This document shows positions 55,296-63,770 of a stretch of DNA of 64,000 nt, piece after piece; within the stretch, counting starts at the first letter, position 1; each line of letters opens with the position of its first letter. The notes beneath the pieces were generated by a model. It ran no database searches, had not been told where the DNA came from, and worked only from the letters and a program-made list of their open reading frames with translations. This stretch comes from Burkholderia sp. H160 (GTDB taxonomy: Bacteria; Pseudomonadota; Gammaproteobacteria; Burkholderiales; Burkholderiaceae): contig ABYL01000012.1 in the NCBI GenBank assembly GCA_000173575.1, positions 29,072-93,071 on the forward strand, in the 5' to 3' direction. The position numbers were made by a program, and so were the translations under genes.

Positions 55296-56428
55296 ACCGG
55301 CAGGCGCGGCTTCAACGCCTGTTCGCTGGCCGATGTCAGCGTGCTGATGCGCACGCCCAACAGCCGCAGCTTGCGGTTCAATTCCACGCGTCGTAAACAC
55401 TCGGTCGCGGCGCGGCGGATTTCGGTCGCGTCGGCAGTCGGTTCGTCGAGCGTCAGATCGCGCGTGACGGTGCGGAAATCGTCGTAGCGCAGCTTGATGC
55501 CGATCGTGCGGCCCACGTAGCCCTTGCGCACGAGATCGTCGGCGACGCGCACGCATAGCCCCGTAAACGCGCTCGATAACGCCGGCCGATCATGACGCGG
55601 ATGCAGATCGCGCTCGAACGTGGTCTCGCGGCTGATCGACTTCGGCTCCGATTCGACCACCACCGGCCGCTCGTCGTGACCCTGCGCGACCTGCATGAGC
55701 CACGCCGAGTAGCTGCGCCCGAAGTTGTCCTGCAACAGCCCGGCGTCGGCGGCAGCCAGATCGCCGACCGTCGCGAGACCGAGCGCGGTCAGCTTCTCCG
55801 CGGCTTTCGGGCCGATGCCGTTGACCTTGCGCACCGGCAGCGGCCACACGCGCAGCGGTATGTCGGCCGGCGTGAGGATCGTCAGGCCATCGGGCTTGTC
55901 GAGCTCGGAGCCGATCTTCGCGAGCAGCTTGTTCGGCGCGACGCAGATCGAGCACGTGAGACCGGTGGCCTGATGAACGGCCTCCTTGATGCGTCGCCCG
56001 ATATCGACCGGTTCACCCGGCACGTCGGTCAGGTCGATATAGATCTCGTCGATGCCGCGATCTTCGATGCGCTCCGTGAACGTCCTGACGGCCGCCTTGA
56101 AGAGGCGCGAGTAGTGGCGGTATGAGTCGAAGTCGGTCGGCAGCAGGATCGCGTCGGGCGCGAGTGCGGCGGCCTTCATCATGCCCATCGCCGAAAACAC
56201 GCCGAGCGCGCGCGCCTCGTAGGTCGAGGTGGTCACGACGCCGCGGCCCGCGTAATCGCGCAGCTTCGCGAAGCGCTTGCTGCCGTCTTCGAGCACCTGC
56301 GGCGCGCTGTTGCGCCCGCCGCCGATCACCACCGCGCGGCCGCGCAGCTCCGGATAGCGCAGCAGTTCGACGGACGCGTAAAACGCGTCCATGTCGAGGT
56401 GCGCGATGCGGCGGGGTGGCGAATTCAT
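55262..56428 (-). CDS. dinB: DNA polymerase IV (Y family)
   Basis: 388 aa translesion polymerase. The catalytic site is in HLDMDAFYASVEL and IDEIYIDLTDV. An HhH region follows (VRKVNGIGPKAAEKLTALGL), with the little-finger domain at the C-terminus. ATG 56428 gives the standard length; the upstream open frame is not polymerase-like. No beta-clamp motif could be assigned with confidence at the C-terminus (ADLPFASDE). Its 3' end is embedded in the kinase gene. Confidence 0.93.
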   Translation of the reverse strand: MNSPPRRIAHLDMDAFYASVELLRYPELRGRAVVIGGGRNSAPQVLEDGSKRFAKLRDYAGRGVVTTSTYEARALGVFSAMGMMKAAALAPDAILLPTDFDSYRHYSRLFKAAVRTFTERIEDRGIDEIYIDLTDVPGEPVDIGRRIKEAVHQATGLTCSICVAPNKLLAKIGSELDKPDGLTILTPADIPLRVWPLPVRKVNGIGPKAAEKLTALGLATVGDLAAADAGLLQDNFGRSYSAWLMQVAQGHDERPVVVESEPKSISRETTFERDLHPRHDRPALSSAFTGLCVRVADDLVRKGYVGRTIGIKLRYDDFRTVTRDLTLDEPTADATEIRRAATECLRRVELNRKLRLLGVRISTLTSASEQALKPRLPVQADLPFASDE

Positions 56429-56570
56429 GGGGGCTGAAGCGGGCGATGGCAATGAACGGGGGCTGGCACGGCGCGCGTTGCAATGGCGCCAGCCCGTAAT
56501 GGTACCTTGCCGCGCCCGGTGCGGGTCAGGGCCGGCGTAGCCGGTCGCCCGCGTGTCGTTCAACGCCGTG

Positions 56571-56598
56571 TTGAAAAAGCGGGTTCAGAAACTATGCT
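56571..56598 (+). promoter_or_regulatory. sigma70-like promoter of EAL gene
   Basis: TTGAAA (56571-56576) and TATGCT (56593-56598) are separated by 16 nt, about 97 nt upstream of the EAL protein start. Confidence 0.5.
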
Positions 56599-56694
56599 TG
56601 ACTCTGACATCCGTCGATCGCACGCTGGGCCTATGCGGGGCCGCAGCCGCTCCCGGCGGGTTTCGCGGCGACCGTTCACCACGGGGTTGGAGAC

Positions 56695-58287
56695 ATGATC
56701 AAGCGAACGTCGCTGATTTCGGCGTATATCGCACTCGGCTTCGCCGCAACGGTGCTGCCGGTTCTGATCAGCATCTATATCGCGAACCAGGACGTCGCGC
56801 GCCGCGAACAGGCAGATTTGCGGGAATACGCGGCGAAGGCCGTGATCCGCACGGAACTCGTCACGTACCAGGCCTTTGCGGCGATCGAGGAGCTGCAAGC
56901 CGGGCACTCGGAAACGTGTTCGCCACAATACCTGCAACGGGCCGCTCACGTGATTTTCAGCTATCGCTACGTTCGGGACGCGGGCGCGCTAGGCGCCGGG
57001 CGCTATCTTTGCTCGGCGGTGTTCGGCGACGTCCGCACGCAGAATGTCGTGTTGCCGCCGCCGCGCTGGCGAAGCAACGACGGGTACCTGTACTGGTTCG
57101 AGCAAAAGAATCTGCTCAGCGCCGCGCGCGAGGATATACAGGTTGCGCACAACGGCGAGTACGTGTCGATCGATCCGCAGTCATACGTCGATGTCATCGA
57201 TCCCGCGGGAAGGCCGATCGCCATGATCAACACCGACCTGAATTCGATCGTCGCGCTGTCGACGGGCGCGGACGCCGAAGACATGCTCGATGCATGGAAG
57301 CGGGCAGGGCGCGTCGATAGCAATGAATGGAACTACGCGGTGGCACGTTCGTCGACGCGTTCTCTTGGCGTCGTCGTCAAGGGCCGGCGCACCAGCCTGC
57401 TGAGAGACTGGCCCGGCCTGCTGACGATGTGGCTTTCGATGGGCGTCAGCATGGGCGCCGTGTTCGGCTGGTTCGCCTTCAAACGGATCTCGCGGGAGGT
57501 GTCGTTCCAGGCCTCGCTCGAATGGGCGATCTCGCACAAAGCCGTCGACGTCGTGTATCAACCGATCGTGAGTCTCGCGACGAACGAATGCGTCGGCGTC
57601 GAAGCGCTGTCCAGATGGAACCTGAACGGGCGCGAAATCTCGCCGAATATCTTCGTTGCGCTGGCCGAGCAGCATCGCCTGATCCAGTCGTTGACCGACC
57701 TCGTGCTGGATAAAGCGCTCGACGATATGACGGAGCTGTTGCGGTCGCGACCGTCGTTCTATGTGTCGATCAACGTGAGCGGCGACGATCTATGCACGCC
57801 GCGCTTTCTGGACCGCATGACCGCAAAACTCGCCGGAACCGGCATACGTCCCGCCCAGATCAGGATCGAGGCGACGGAGCGCTGCTTCCTGAGCGCCGAT
57901 GCGACCCGGCAGACGCTAGCGGCGTTCAGGGACGCCGGCCACCCGATCTGTATCGACGATTTCGGCACCGGCTATTCGAGTCTCGCCTATTTGCAGACCT
58001 TCAGGATCGACGTTCTGAAGATCGACAAATCGTTCGTCGACACCGTTGCCCAGGACGCGGCGTCGAGCATCGTTGCGCCGCATATCATCGATATGGCGCA
58101 CGAATTGGGCGTGGAAATCGTTGCGGAAGGGATCGAGCGTACCGAGCAGGTCGAGTATCTCGTGGGCCGAGGCGTCCAGTACGGACAGGGCTGGCTGTTT
58201 GCGAAGGCCATGCGTGGCGAGGAACTGGTCGCGTGGCTCGAGGCGCGCCGCACGTCGCACGCGCCGGCGCAGCCCGCGATCCAGTAG
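56695..58287 (+). CDS. CSS-motif cyclic-di-GMP phosphodiesterase (EAL domain)
   Basis: 530 aa inner-membrane protein. N-terminal helix, periplasmic CSS domain with paired cysteines (ETCSPQYL and YLCSAVFG), second helix at about 240-262 (LLTMWLSMGVSMGAVFGWFAF), then the EAL domain. Active-site residues are all present: VEALSRW, SINVSGDDL, RIEATE, IDDFGTGYSSL, LKIDKSF, VAEGIE and YGQGWLF. It should hydrolyse c-di-GMP in the cytoplasm. In CSS proteins the periplasmic thiols respond to redox/DsbA state. GGAG precedes the ATG. Confidence 0.92.
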   Translation: MIKRTSLISAYIALGFAATVLPVLISIYIANQDVARREQADLREYAAKAVIRTELVTYQAFAAIEELQAGHSETCSPQYLQRAAHVIFSYRYVRDAGALGAGRYLCSAVFGDVRTQNVVLPPPRWRSNDGYLYWFEQKNLLSAAREDIQVAHNGEYVSIDPQSYVDVIDPAGRPIAMINTDLNSIVALSTGADAEDMLDAWKRAGRVDSNEWNYAVARSSTRSLGVVVKGRRTSLLRDWPGLLTMWLSMGVSMGAVFGWFAFKRISREVSFQASLEWAISHKAVDVVYQPIVSLATNECVGVEALSRWNLNGREISPNIFVALAEQHRLIQSLTDLVLDKALDDMTELLRSRPSFYVSINVSGDDLCTPRFLDRMTAKLAGTGIRPAQIRIEATERCFLSADATRQTLAAFRDAGHPICIDDFGTGYSSLAYLQTFRIDVLKIDKSFVDTVAQDAASSIVAPHIIDMAHELGVEIVAEGIERTEQVEYLVGRGVQYGQGWLFAKAMRGEELVAWLEARRTSHAPAQPAIQ

Positions 58288-58292
58288 TGCGT

Positions 58293-58311
58293 CGCCCGGC
58301 CGTGCCGGGCG
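58293..58311. terminator. hairpin between convergent EAL and YceI genes
   Basis: CGCCCGGC-CGT-GCCGGGCG, an 8-bp perfect stem just past the EAL stop and 13 nt before the end of the YceI gene. No T-run. Probable shared terminator. Confidence 0.5.
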
Positions 58312-58323
58312 CGCAGCGATGCT

Positions 58324-58905
58324 TTACTGCTTGATGCCTTCGGCCTGGATATGCAGCGTGGTCTTCATGTTGAAGCCATACGCCTTGCCGAAGTCGATGC
58401 CGAAATCGTCACGATTGAACGTTGCGACCGATTCGGTGCCGCACACTTCGCGCTTCAGCATCGGGTGCTGGATGCACTTGAACGATTCGATCTTCAGGTT
58501 GACCGGCTTGGTGACGCCGTGCAGCGTCAGCGTGCCGATCACTTCGACCGGCTTGTCGCCGTCGAAGCGGATCTGCGTGCCCTTGTAAACCGCGGTCGGG
58601 AACTTTGCGGTGTCGAAGAACTTGTCGCCGACCAGTTCCTCGTTGAGCTTGTCGTTGCCGATGCCGACCGAGCTCAGGTCGATCGTCGCTTCGACCGTAC
58701 CGGTCTTCGCCGCGCGATCGAGCACGACGGTGCCGTTGGCTTTCTGGAACTTGCCGCGCCAGATCGACAGGCCGCCGAAGTGGTCGGTCTCGAAGCTCGG
58801 CGACGTGTGGGTCGGATCGAGCTGGTAGGTTTCGGCGGCGGCCATGGCGTTGAACGACAATGCAGCGGCGAGCGCGCCGGCGGCGAGCAGGAACGATTTC
58901 TTCAA
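58324..58905 (-). CDS. YceI-family periplasmic lipid-binding protein 1
   Basis: 193 aa with signal peptide ([20 protein letters not shown], cleavage after AMA). The YceI beta-barrel motifs are [30 protein letters not shown] and [16 protein letters not shown]. Two cysteines (KCIQHP and REVCG) are present, unlike paralogue 2. The family binds polyprenyl/isoprenoid lipids such as ubiquinone. It is third in a b561-YceI-YceI group. Confidence 0.9.
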   Translation of the reverse strand: MKKSFLLAAGALAAALSFNAMAAAETYQLDPTHTSPSFETDHFGGLSIWRGKFQKANGTVVLDRAAKTGTVEATIDLSSVGIGNDKLNEELVGDKFFDTAKFPTAVYKGTQIRFDGDKPVEVIGTLTLHGVTKPVNLKIESFKCIQHPMLKREVCGTESVATFNRDDFGIDFGKAYGFNMKTTLHIQAEGIKQ

Positions 58906-58953
58906 GTTGGACTCCAGAGGTCTAAAGGTAATGCGGTGCAGCGGTGTTGAACG

Positions 58954-59529
58954 TTATTTCTTTGCCGCGACCAGGTGAAATTTGATGACGACTTCGTCGG
59001 CGACCACCGACGTGTCTTTCCATTCGCCGGTGCCGACGTCGAACTGCGTACGCTTGATCGGCAGCGAGCCGTCGAAGGTTTGCGAGGCGCCCTGGCTCGC
59101 GATCACGACCGGCACGACGACCGTTTGCGATTTGCCCTTGATCGTCAGCTTTCCGGTGACCTTGTACTGGTTGCCGCCGGCCGGCGCGATCGAGCTCGAC
59201 ACGAAGGTCGCGCTCGGGAAGGCGCCGCTGTCGAACCATTCCTTGCCTTGCGCCTGCTTGTTGTAGTCGTCGGCGCCGAGGTCGTAGCTCGCGGTGTCGA
59301 TCGACACGTTCGCGCTGCCGGCGGCCGGCTTGGCCGGATCGAAATTCAGTTGCGCCGAGAACTTCCTGAACTTGCCGTCGACGGGCACGTTCATCTGTTT
59401 GGTCGTGGCGATGACGCTGCTTTTCGCGAGGTCGACATCGGCATGCGCGAGGTTCGCGCCGAACAGCGCAAGCGCCGCGAAAGAAGCGAGCGTCGCGCGA
59501 TGAGCGGAGTAATGAAAGGGGGTCTTCAT
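58954..59529 (-). CDS. YceI-family periplasmic lipid-binding protein 2
   Basis: 191 aa from ATG 59529. Signal peptide ends at LAHA-DVDL. Family motifs: DLAKSSVIATTKQMNVPV, KEWFDSGAFPSATFVSSSI and RTQFDVGTGEWKDTS. No Cys in the mature part. It precedes paralogue 1 by 48 nt and follows cytochrome b561, with which YceI proteins are commonly paired (yceJ-yceI in E. coli). Confidence 0.9.
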   Translation of the reverse strand: MKTPFHYSAHRATLASFAALALFGANLAHADVDLAKSSVIATTKQMNVPVDGKFRKFSAQLNFDPAKPAAGSANVSIDTASYDLGADDYNKQAQGKEWFDSGAFPSATFVSSSIAPAGGNQYKVTGKLTIKGKSQTVVVPVVIASQGASQTFDGSLPIKRTQFDVGTGEWKDTSVVADEVVIKFHLVAAKK

Positions 59530-59645
59530 GATGGTACGCATCCTATCCGAGCTTCGCGGCATGATTGCACACTGCGAGGAATTTGATTGCCAACCAGTCG
59601 TAACCAATCGACAACTGTGATGGCTTTCTTCAAGCTGTCATATCG

Positions 59646-60209
59646 TTATGCACGGGTATTCAGAAACGGCACCATGCGAGCAAGCAAGCCGTCGCGATCG
59701 ACGAACTGATGCTTGAGCGCCGCCAGCACGTGCATGAGGACGAGCGCGAGCAGCGTGTAATCGAGCAGCACGTGCACCGTGCGCAGCGTGGCCTTCAGCG
59801 CCTGATCGGGACCGATGATCGTCGGCAGCGGCACGATGCCGAGATACACGACCTGAATGCCGGCCGCCGAGCTGTAGAAGTAGCCGGACAGCGGAATCGC
59901 GAGCATCAGCAGATACAGCAGACCGTGCACCAGGTGCGCGGCGGCCTTCTGCCACGCGGGCGTGGCGGCATCGAGCGCGGGCGCGCGGTGCGTCGCGCGC
60001 CACAGCACGCGCAGCAGCGCGAGCGCGAACACGGTCACGCCGATCCATTTGTGCCACGAGAAGTACTTGAGCTTCGTCGGCGTGAAGCCGGGGATATCGG
60101 TCATGATCCAGCCGATATAGAAGCCGCCGATCATCAGCGCCGCGATCAGCCAGTGCAGCGCGATTGCGGCGCCGTGGTAGCGCGTGGGAGCGGAAGCGTG
60201 TGTTTGCAT
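59646..60209 (-). CDS. cytochrome b561 (CybB family)
   Basis: 187 aa four-helix di-heme quinol-linked membrane protein. Haem-ligand histidines are available in IALHWLIAALMIGG, FSWHKWIGV, HLVHGLLYLLM and TVHVLLDYTLLALVLMHV. It probably oxidises quinol in the inner membrane and passes electrons to periplasmic acceptors or oxygen. It is the first gene of the group with the two YceI genes. Confidence 0.88.
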   Translation of the reverse strand: MQTHASAPTRYHGAAIALHWLIAALMIGGFYIGWIMTDIPGFTPTKLKYFSWHKWIGVTVFALALLRVLWRATHRAPALDAATPAWQKAAAHLVHGLLYLLMLAIPLSGYFYSSAAGIQVVYLGIVPLPTIIGPDQALKATLRTVHVLLDYTLLALVLMHVLAALKHQFVDRDGLLARMVPFLNTRA

Positions 60210-60470
60210 GGTGTTTATTCTGTTGCTCGCGAGAAGCCGTGTGGGAATGCGGATAGTAGGGAGGCCAATAGAAACTGAACAGGGGGTGCGCGGGAACAGA
60301 TTGTTTCCTCGTTGACGTTAATTGTGTTGAAAGACATGCGTTGAGAAAGGTACTCGCATAAAGGCAGGCGGGCCGCCATGGACCGGTCGCTGTGGTAACT
60401 TGTGGCCCCGAACCACAGGCTTGCGCGCTTTGCGCAGCCACCTATATAACCCGTTGTCCGGGCTTAAGCT

Positions 60471-61721
60471 GTGAATCCTGTTTTTCTTTCCTGGGGCATT
60501 GCTGCGCTCGCCACTGCCGGCGTCATCACACGGCCGTTCAAATGGCCCGAAGCCGTGTGGGCCGTTGCCGGCGCGGTGCTGCTCGTCGCGCTCGGTCTGT
60601 TGCCGCTGCATCTCGCGATCGAAGCGATCGGCAAGGGCACCGACGTCTATCTGTTCCTGTTCGGCATGATGCTGCTATCCGAAGTCGGCCGCCGCGAAGG
60701 GCTGTTCGACTGGGTCGCGGTGCAGGCCGTCAATCATGCGCGCAGTTCGCCACGCAAGCTGTTTGTGCTCGTGTATCTGTTCGGCGTTGTGATCACCGCG
60801 TTTCTTTCCAACGACGCAACCGCCGTGGTACTGACACCCGCCGTGTTCGCGGCGGCAAAGAAAGCGAAGACACCGCCGCTGCCGCTGCTGTTCGTCTGTG
60901 CGTTCGTCGCCAATGCGGCGAGCTTCGTGCTGCCGATTTCGAATCCGGCCAACATCGTGCTGTATGGCAATCACACGCCGCCGCTCGGTCCCTGGATGTT
61001 GCGCTTCACGCTGCCATCGGTGCTGTCGATCGGCGCGACCTTCGTGATGCTGCGCTGGACGCAACGCGAGGCGCTGGCGGGCGTCTGCGAGGCGAATCTC
61101 GAAGCGGTAGAGTTGCCGGCGAGCGGGCGCGTCGCGCTCGCCGGCATCGCGGTGACGGCCGGCGCGCTGCTGACGGTCTCGGCCCGCGACATGCAGCTCG
61201 GCCTGCCGACCGCGATCCTCGGCACGCTGACCGCGCTCGTCGTGCTGATCATGGAGCGCAGATCGCCGCTGCCGATGATCCGCGAGATTTCGTGGAACGT
61301 GTTGCCGCTCGTCGCCGGGCTGTTCGTGCTGGTCGAAATGCTCGATCAAACCAATGTGATCAGCGCCTTCGCGGCCGCGTTGCGGCGCGCGACCGAACAC
61401 AACGAAATGGAAGCGGCCGGGTGGGCCGGCGCGAGCATCGCGTTCCTCAGCAATCTGATCAACAACCTGCCGGCCGGGTTGATCGCGCGCTCGACCGTCA
61501 TGCAGGCGCATAGCCCCGAGCGCGTAATCGACGCGTTCCTGATCGGCGTCGACCTCGGGCCGAACCTGTCGATCACCGGCTCGCTCGCGACGATCCTGTG
61601 GCTCAACGCGATTCGCCGCGAAGGCGAAGACGTCAGCTTCATGAAGTTCCTGAGGGTCGGCGTGCTGGTGATGGTGCCCGCGCTCGTGCTGGCGCTTGGG
61701 GCACGGATTCTAACGGGCTGA
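60471..61721 (+). CDS. ArsB/NhaD-superfamily permease
   Basis: 416 aa from GTG 60471, about ten to twelve helices. Ion-transporter superfamily features include TAFLSNDATAVVLTPAVFAAAKK and AFVANAASFVLPISNPANIVLYGN in the first half and FLSNLINNLPAGLIA with DLGPNLSITGSLATILW in the second, as in ArsB arsenite exporters. No arsR or arsC adjoins, so the substrate is uncertain. A possible -10 TATATA lies at 60443-60448. Confidence 0.85.
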   Translation: MNPVFLSWGIAALATAGVITRPFKWPEAVWAVAGAVLLVALGLLPLHLAIEAIGKGTDVYLFLFGMMLLSEVGRREGLFDWVAVQAVNHARSSPRKLFVLVYLFGVVITAFLSNDATAVVLTPAVFAAAKKAKTPPLPLLFVCAFVANAASFVLPISNPANIVLYGNHTPPLGPWMLRFTLPSVLSIGATFVMLRWTQREALAGVCEANLEAVELPASGRVALAGIAVTAGALLTVSARDMQLGLPTAILGTLTALVVLIMERRSPLPMIREISWNVLPLVAGLFVLVEMLDQTNVISAFAAALRRATEHNEMEAAGWAGASIAFLSNLINNLPAGLIARSTVMQAHSPERVIDAFLIGVDLGPNLSITGSLATILWLNAIRREGEDVSFMKFLRVGVLVMVPALVLALGARILTG

Positions 61722-61750
61722 ACGGCTGGCTGAGTTCACCGTCATCAACG

Positions 61751-61990
61751 CTAGCTTGCGGCGGAGGCGAGGCTCGTCGCGCCGGCGAGCCTGTCCAGCC
61801 GCGCGGCGACCGACCGCAGCATCGCTTCGAGCTGCGCGACGCGCCGACGTTGCGCGGGCATCATCGGCGAATGGTGCAGCGCATGCAGCCGACGATGCCA
61901 GTACGACAGAGGAAAACCGTCGCGCGAAGAAAGCGCATTGAAAACTACTTTCAGGTGGGCAATTTCCTTGTCGATATCTTGGTAATTCAT
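61751..61990 (-). CDS. small basic hypothetical protein
   Basis: 79 aa from ATG 61990 (MNYQDIDKEIAHLKVVFNAL). Helical, rich in Arg, Leu and Ala, with HRRLHALHHSP in the middle. No signal peptide and no recognised family, although short proteins of this style occur in Burkholderia-group genomes. Convergent with the ArsB-like gene. Confidence 0.6.
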   Translation of the reverse strand: MNYQDIDKEIAHLKVVFNALSSRDGFPLSYWHRRLHALHHSPMMPAQRRRVAQLEAMLRSVAARLDRLAGATSLASAAS

Positions 61991-62263
61991 TACGAAGGTC
62001 CAGGAAAAAAAGATTAGGAATGGGCGCGTGAACCCCGAAAGAACAGCAAACCCCGTTCCAACCCGCCTATATCTAGTCAATATCAGCCGTGACGGCGCAA
62101 AGCGCCGCGTCGTGTACGCGCCGGGCACCGTGCGCGATGGTAAGAATCGGCAGTTCCATGCAAGCTTTACGTGCGGGCACCTGCGCGCCGCAGCAGCGCT
62201 CTACCTTTCAACGGGACAACAGGAATTTGCGCGGCGCGCGCGAATCGCATGTCCTATGCTGAG

Positions 62264-62485
62264 TCAACGCGGTGCGGCGACAATCGTCGCGGCGGCCACT
62301 GGCACGGTGACTGGCGGTGCCGACACGTACATGGGATTGATCTGCACCGGGTAGTAGACCGGCCGCGGCGGCGGCGCGTAGATCACGGCGGCCGGCAGAT
62401 ACACGACGACTCTCGCGTAGGCAGCGGATGAACAGGCAAGACCGATGGCGGTGAAAGTTGAGGCGCAGGCGAGGCGGATAGTCAT
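62264..62485 (-). CDS. small secreted Pro/Val-rich protein
   Basis: 73 aa with AGGAG before ATG 62485. Signal peptide MTIRLACASTFTAIGLACSS ending at AAYA-RV. The mature part is Pro, Tyr and Val rich (VVVYLPAAVIYAPPPRPVYY), the style of small periplasmic/surface proteins common in Burkholderiales. Function unknown. An overlapping plus-strand frame (62028-62354) is less convincing. Confidence 0.6.
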   Translation of the reverse strand: MTIRLACASTFTAIGLACSSAAYARVVVYLPAAVIYAPPPRPVYYPVQINPMYVSAPPVTVPVAAATIVAAPR

Positions 62486-62576
62486 TTGGGACTCCTGAGA
62501 CGTTGAGAGCCGACGGACGGCAGACCGAACGATACGCAGCGCCCACGCAAAGCGGAATCGCAAACTCATTTCATTC

Positions 62577-62615
62577 GATGTCACGATGCAGCGACACGGC
62601 CGGCGACGTGACATC
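62577..62615. promoter_or_regulatory. spaced inverted repeat between divergent small genes
   Basis: GATGTCACG (62577-62585) and its complement CGTGACATC (62607-62615) have a centre-to-centre distance of 30 bp, about three helical turns. They lie between the divergent Pro-rich and EF-hand-like genes, upstream of a response regulator. Candidate dimer-dimer operator; regulator unknown. Confidence 0.35.
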
Positions 62616-62735
62616 ACTCGACATGATTTCTGAATTGCGATCGCGCGGCGTCTGCCCAAGAATTCGGCCTGTCATCGAAACGGATCGCGGCACCCAGGCA
62701 GGCGACGCTCGATGATCCAACCGAAGGAGTCAGTC

Positions 62736-63029
62736 ATGAAGAAGTTGCTCGCCACCGTGCTGCTGTGCTGTGCGTCCACCGTCACGTTCGCTCAGGCCGC
62801 CGCGCCGCAAGGCATCAGCCAGCAGCGGATGGAGCGCATGGAGCAGCAGTTGCAAACGCGCTTTGCAAATGCGAACACCACGCATGACGGCAAGCTCACC
62901 CGTGACCAGGCGGCGGCCGGCATGCCGATGGTCGCGCGTCATTTCGACGAGATCGACACCCAGAAGGCCGGCTACATCACGCTGTCGCAGATCGAGGCGT
63001 TCATGCAGGAACGCGTGGCGGCGCGCTGA
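62736..63029 (+). CDS. secreted EF-hand-like protein
   Basis: 97 aa from ATG 62736 with GAAGGAG upstream. Signal peptide MKKLLATVLLCCASTVTFAQ, cleavage near AQA. Two degenerate EF-hand-type loops (NANTTHDGKLTRDQ and DEIDTQKAGYITLSQIEAF) suggest calcium or another divalent cation bound in the periplasm. It is 27 nt upstream of the response regulator and may be part of that operon, as a target or sensor accessory. Confidence 0.75.
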   Translation: MKKLLATVLLCCASTVTFAQAAAPQGISQQRMERMEQQLQTRFANANTTHDGKLTRDQAAAGMPMVARHFDEIDTQKAGYITLSQIEAFMQERVAAR

Positions 63030-63056
63030 ACGGCGCGGATATCGAGGAGCTTTCAA

Positions 63057-63770
63057 ATGGAACGCGCCGCGAGGATCATCGTGCTCGACGACGAAGCCGA
63101 GTTGCGCAACATGCTGCTGCGCTTTCTGCGCGGTCATGGCTTCGACATGCGCGCGGCCGAGGACAGCAAGCGTCTTCACCGCTATCTGGAGCGCGAGCCG
63201 TTCGATCTGCTGATACTCGATCTGATGATCGGCGAAGAAGACGGCCTCGAAATCTGCGCGAAGCTGCGCGCGCAAGGACATACCTTGCCGATCCTGATGC
63301 TGACCGCGAAGGGCGATCCGCTCGATCGGGTGGCCGGCCTCGAAACCGGCGCCGACGACTACCTCGCGAAACCATTCCTGCCGCGCGAGCTGGTGGCGCG
63401 GATCAATGCGCTGCTACGCCGCCAGAAGATGGCCGCGGGCGACGTCACGGTGACGTCGCAACGCGAGCGTTTCGGCGACTTCACGCTCGATGTCGGCAAG
63501 CAGGAACTGTCGCGCGCGGGCGAGCCGCTCGAGATTCATTCGGCACAGATGCTGCTGCTGGTTGCGCTCGCGTCGTCGCCGAACCGCGCGGTGAGCCGCG
63601 ACAACCTGCTTGCGCGTGCGCGCGGCCGCGATCATGACGCGCTCGATCGCAGCATCGACGTGCAGGTGCTGCGGCTGCGGCAGATCGTCGAGGACGATCC
63701 GTCGAAGCCGCGTTTCATCCGCACCGTGTGGGGCATCGGCTATATGCTCGCCGCCGATGTCGAGTCATGA
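63057..63770 (+). CDS. OmpR-family response regulator
   Basis: 237 aa. The receiver has acidic pair DDE at 11-13, Asp55 (LLILDLMIGEEDG) and Lys in YLAKPFLPREL; the winged HTH ends FIRTVWGIGYMLAADV, as in OmpR-type proteins. GAGGAG lies upstream. It overlaps the start of the downstream sensor kinase (ATGATG around the TGA). Targets unknown; the neighbouring inverted repeat is a candidate. Confidence 0.9.
   Translation: MERAARIIVLDDEAELRNMLLRFLRGHGFDMRAAEDSKRLHRYLEREPFDLLILDLMIGEEDGLEICAKLRAQGHTLPILMLTAKGDPLDRVAGLETGADDYLAKPFLPRELVARINALLRRQKMAAGDVTVTSQRERFGDFTLDVGKQELSRAGEPLEIHSAQMLLLVALASSPNRAVSRDNLLARARGRDHDALDRSIDVQVLRLRQIVEDDPSKPRFIRTVWGIGYMLAADVES

Noticed and set aside
62028-62354. 108-codon plus-strand frame
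   Set aside because: It overlaps the 3' half of the better supported minus-strand secreted protein gene and lacks a good start signal. Not fully excluded.
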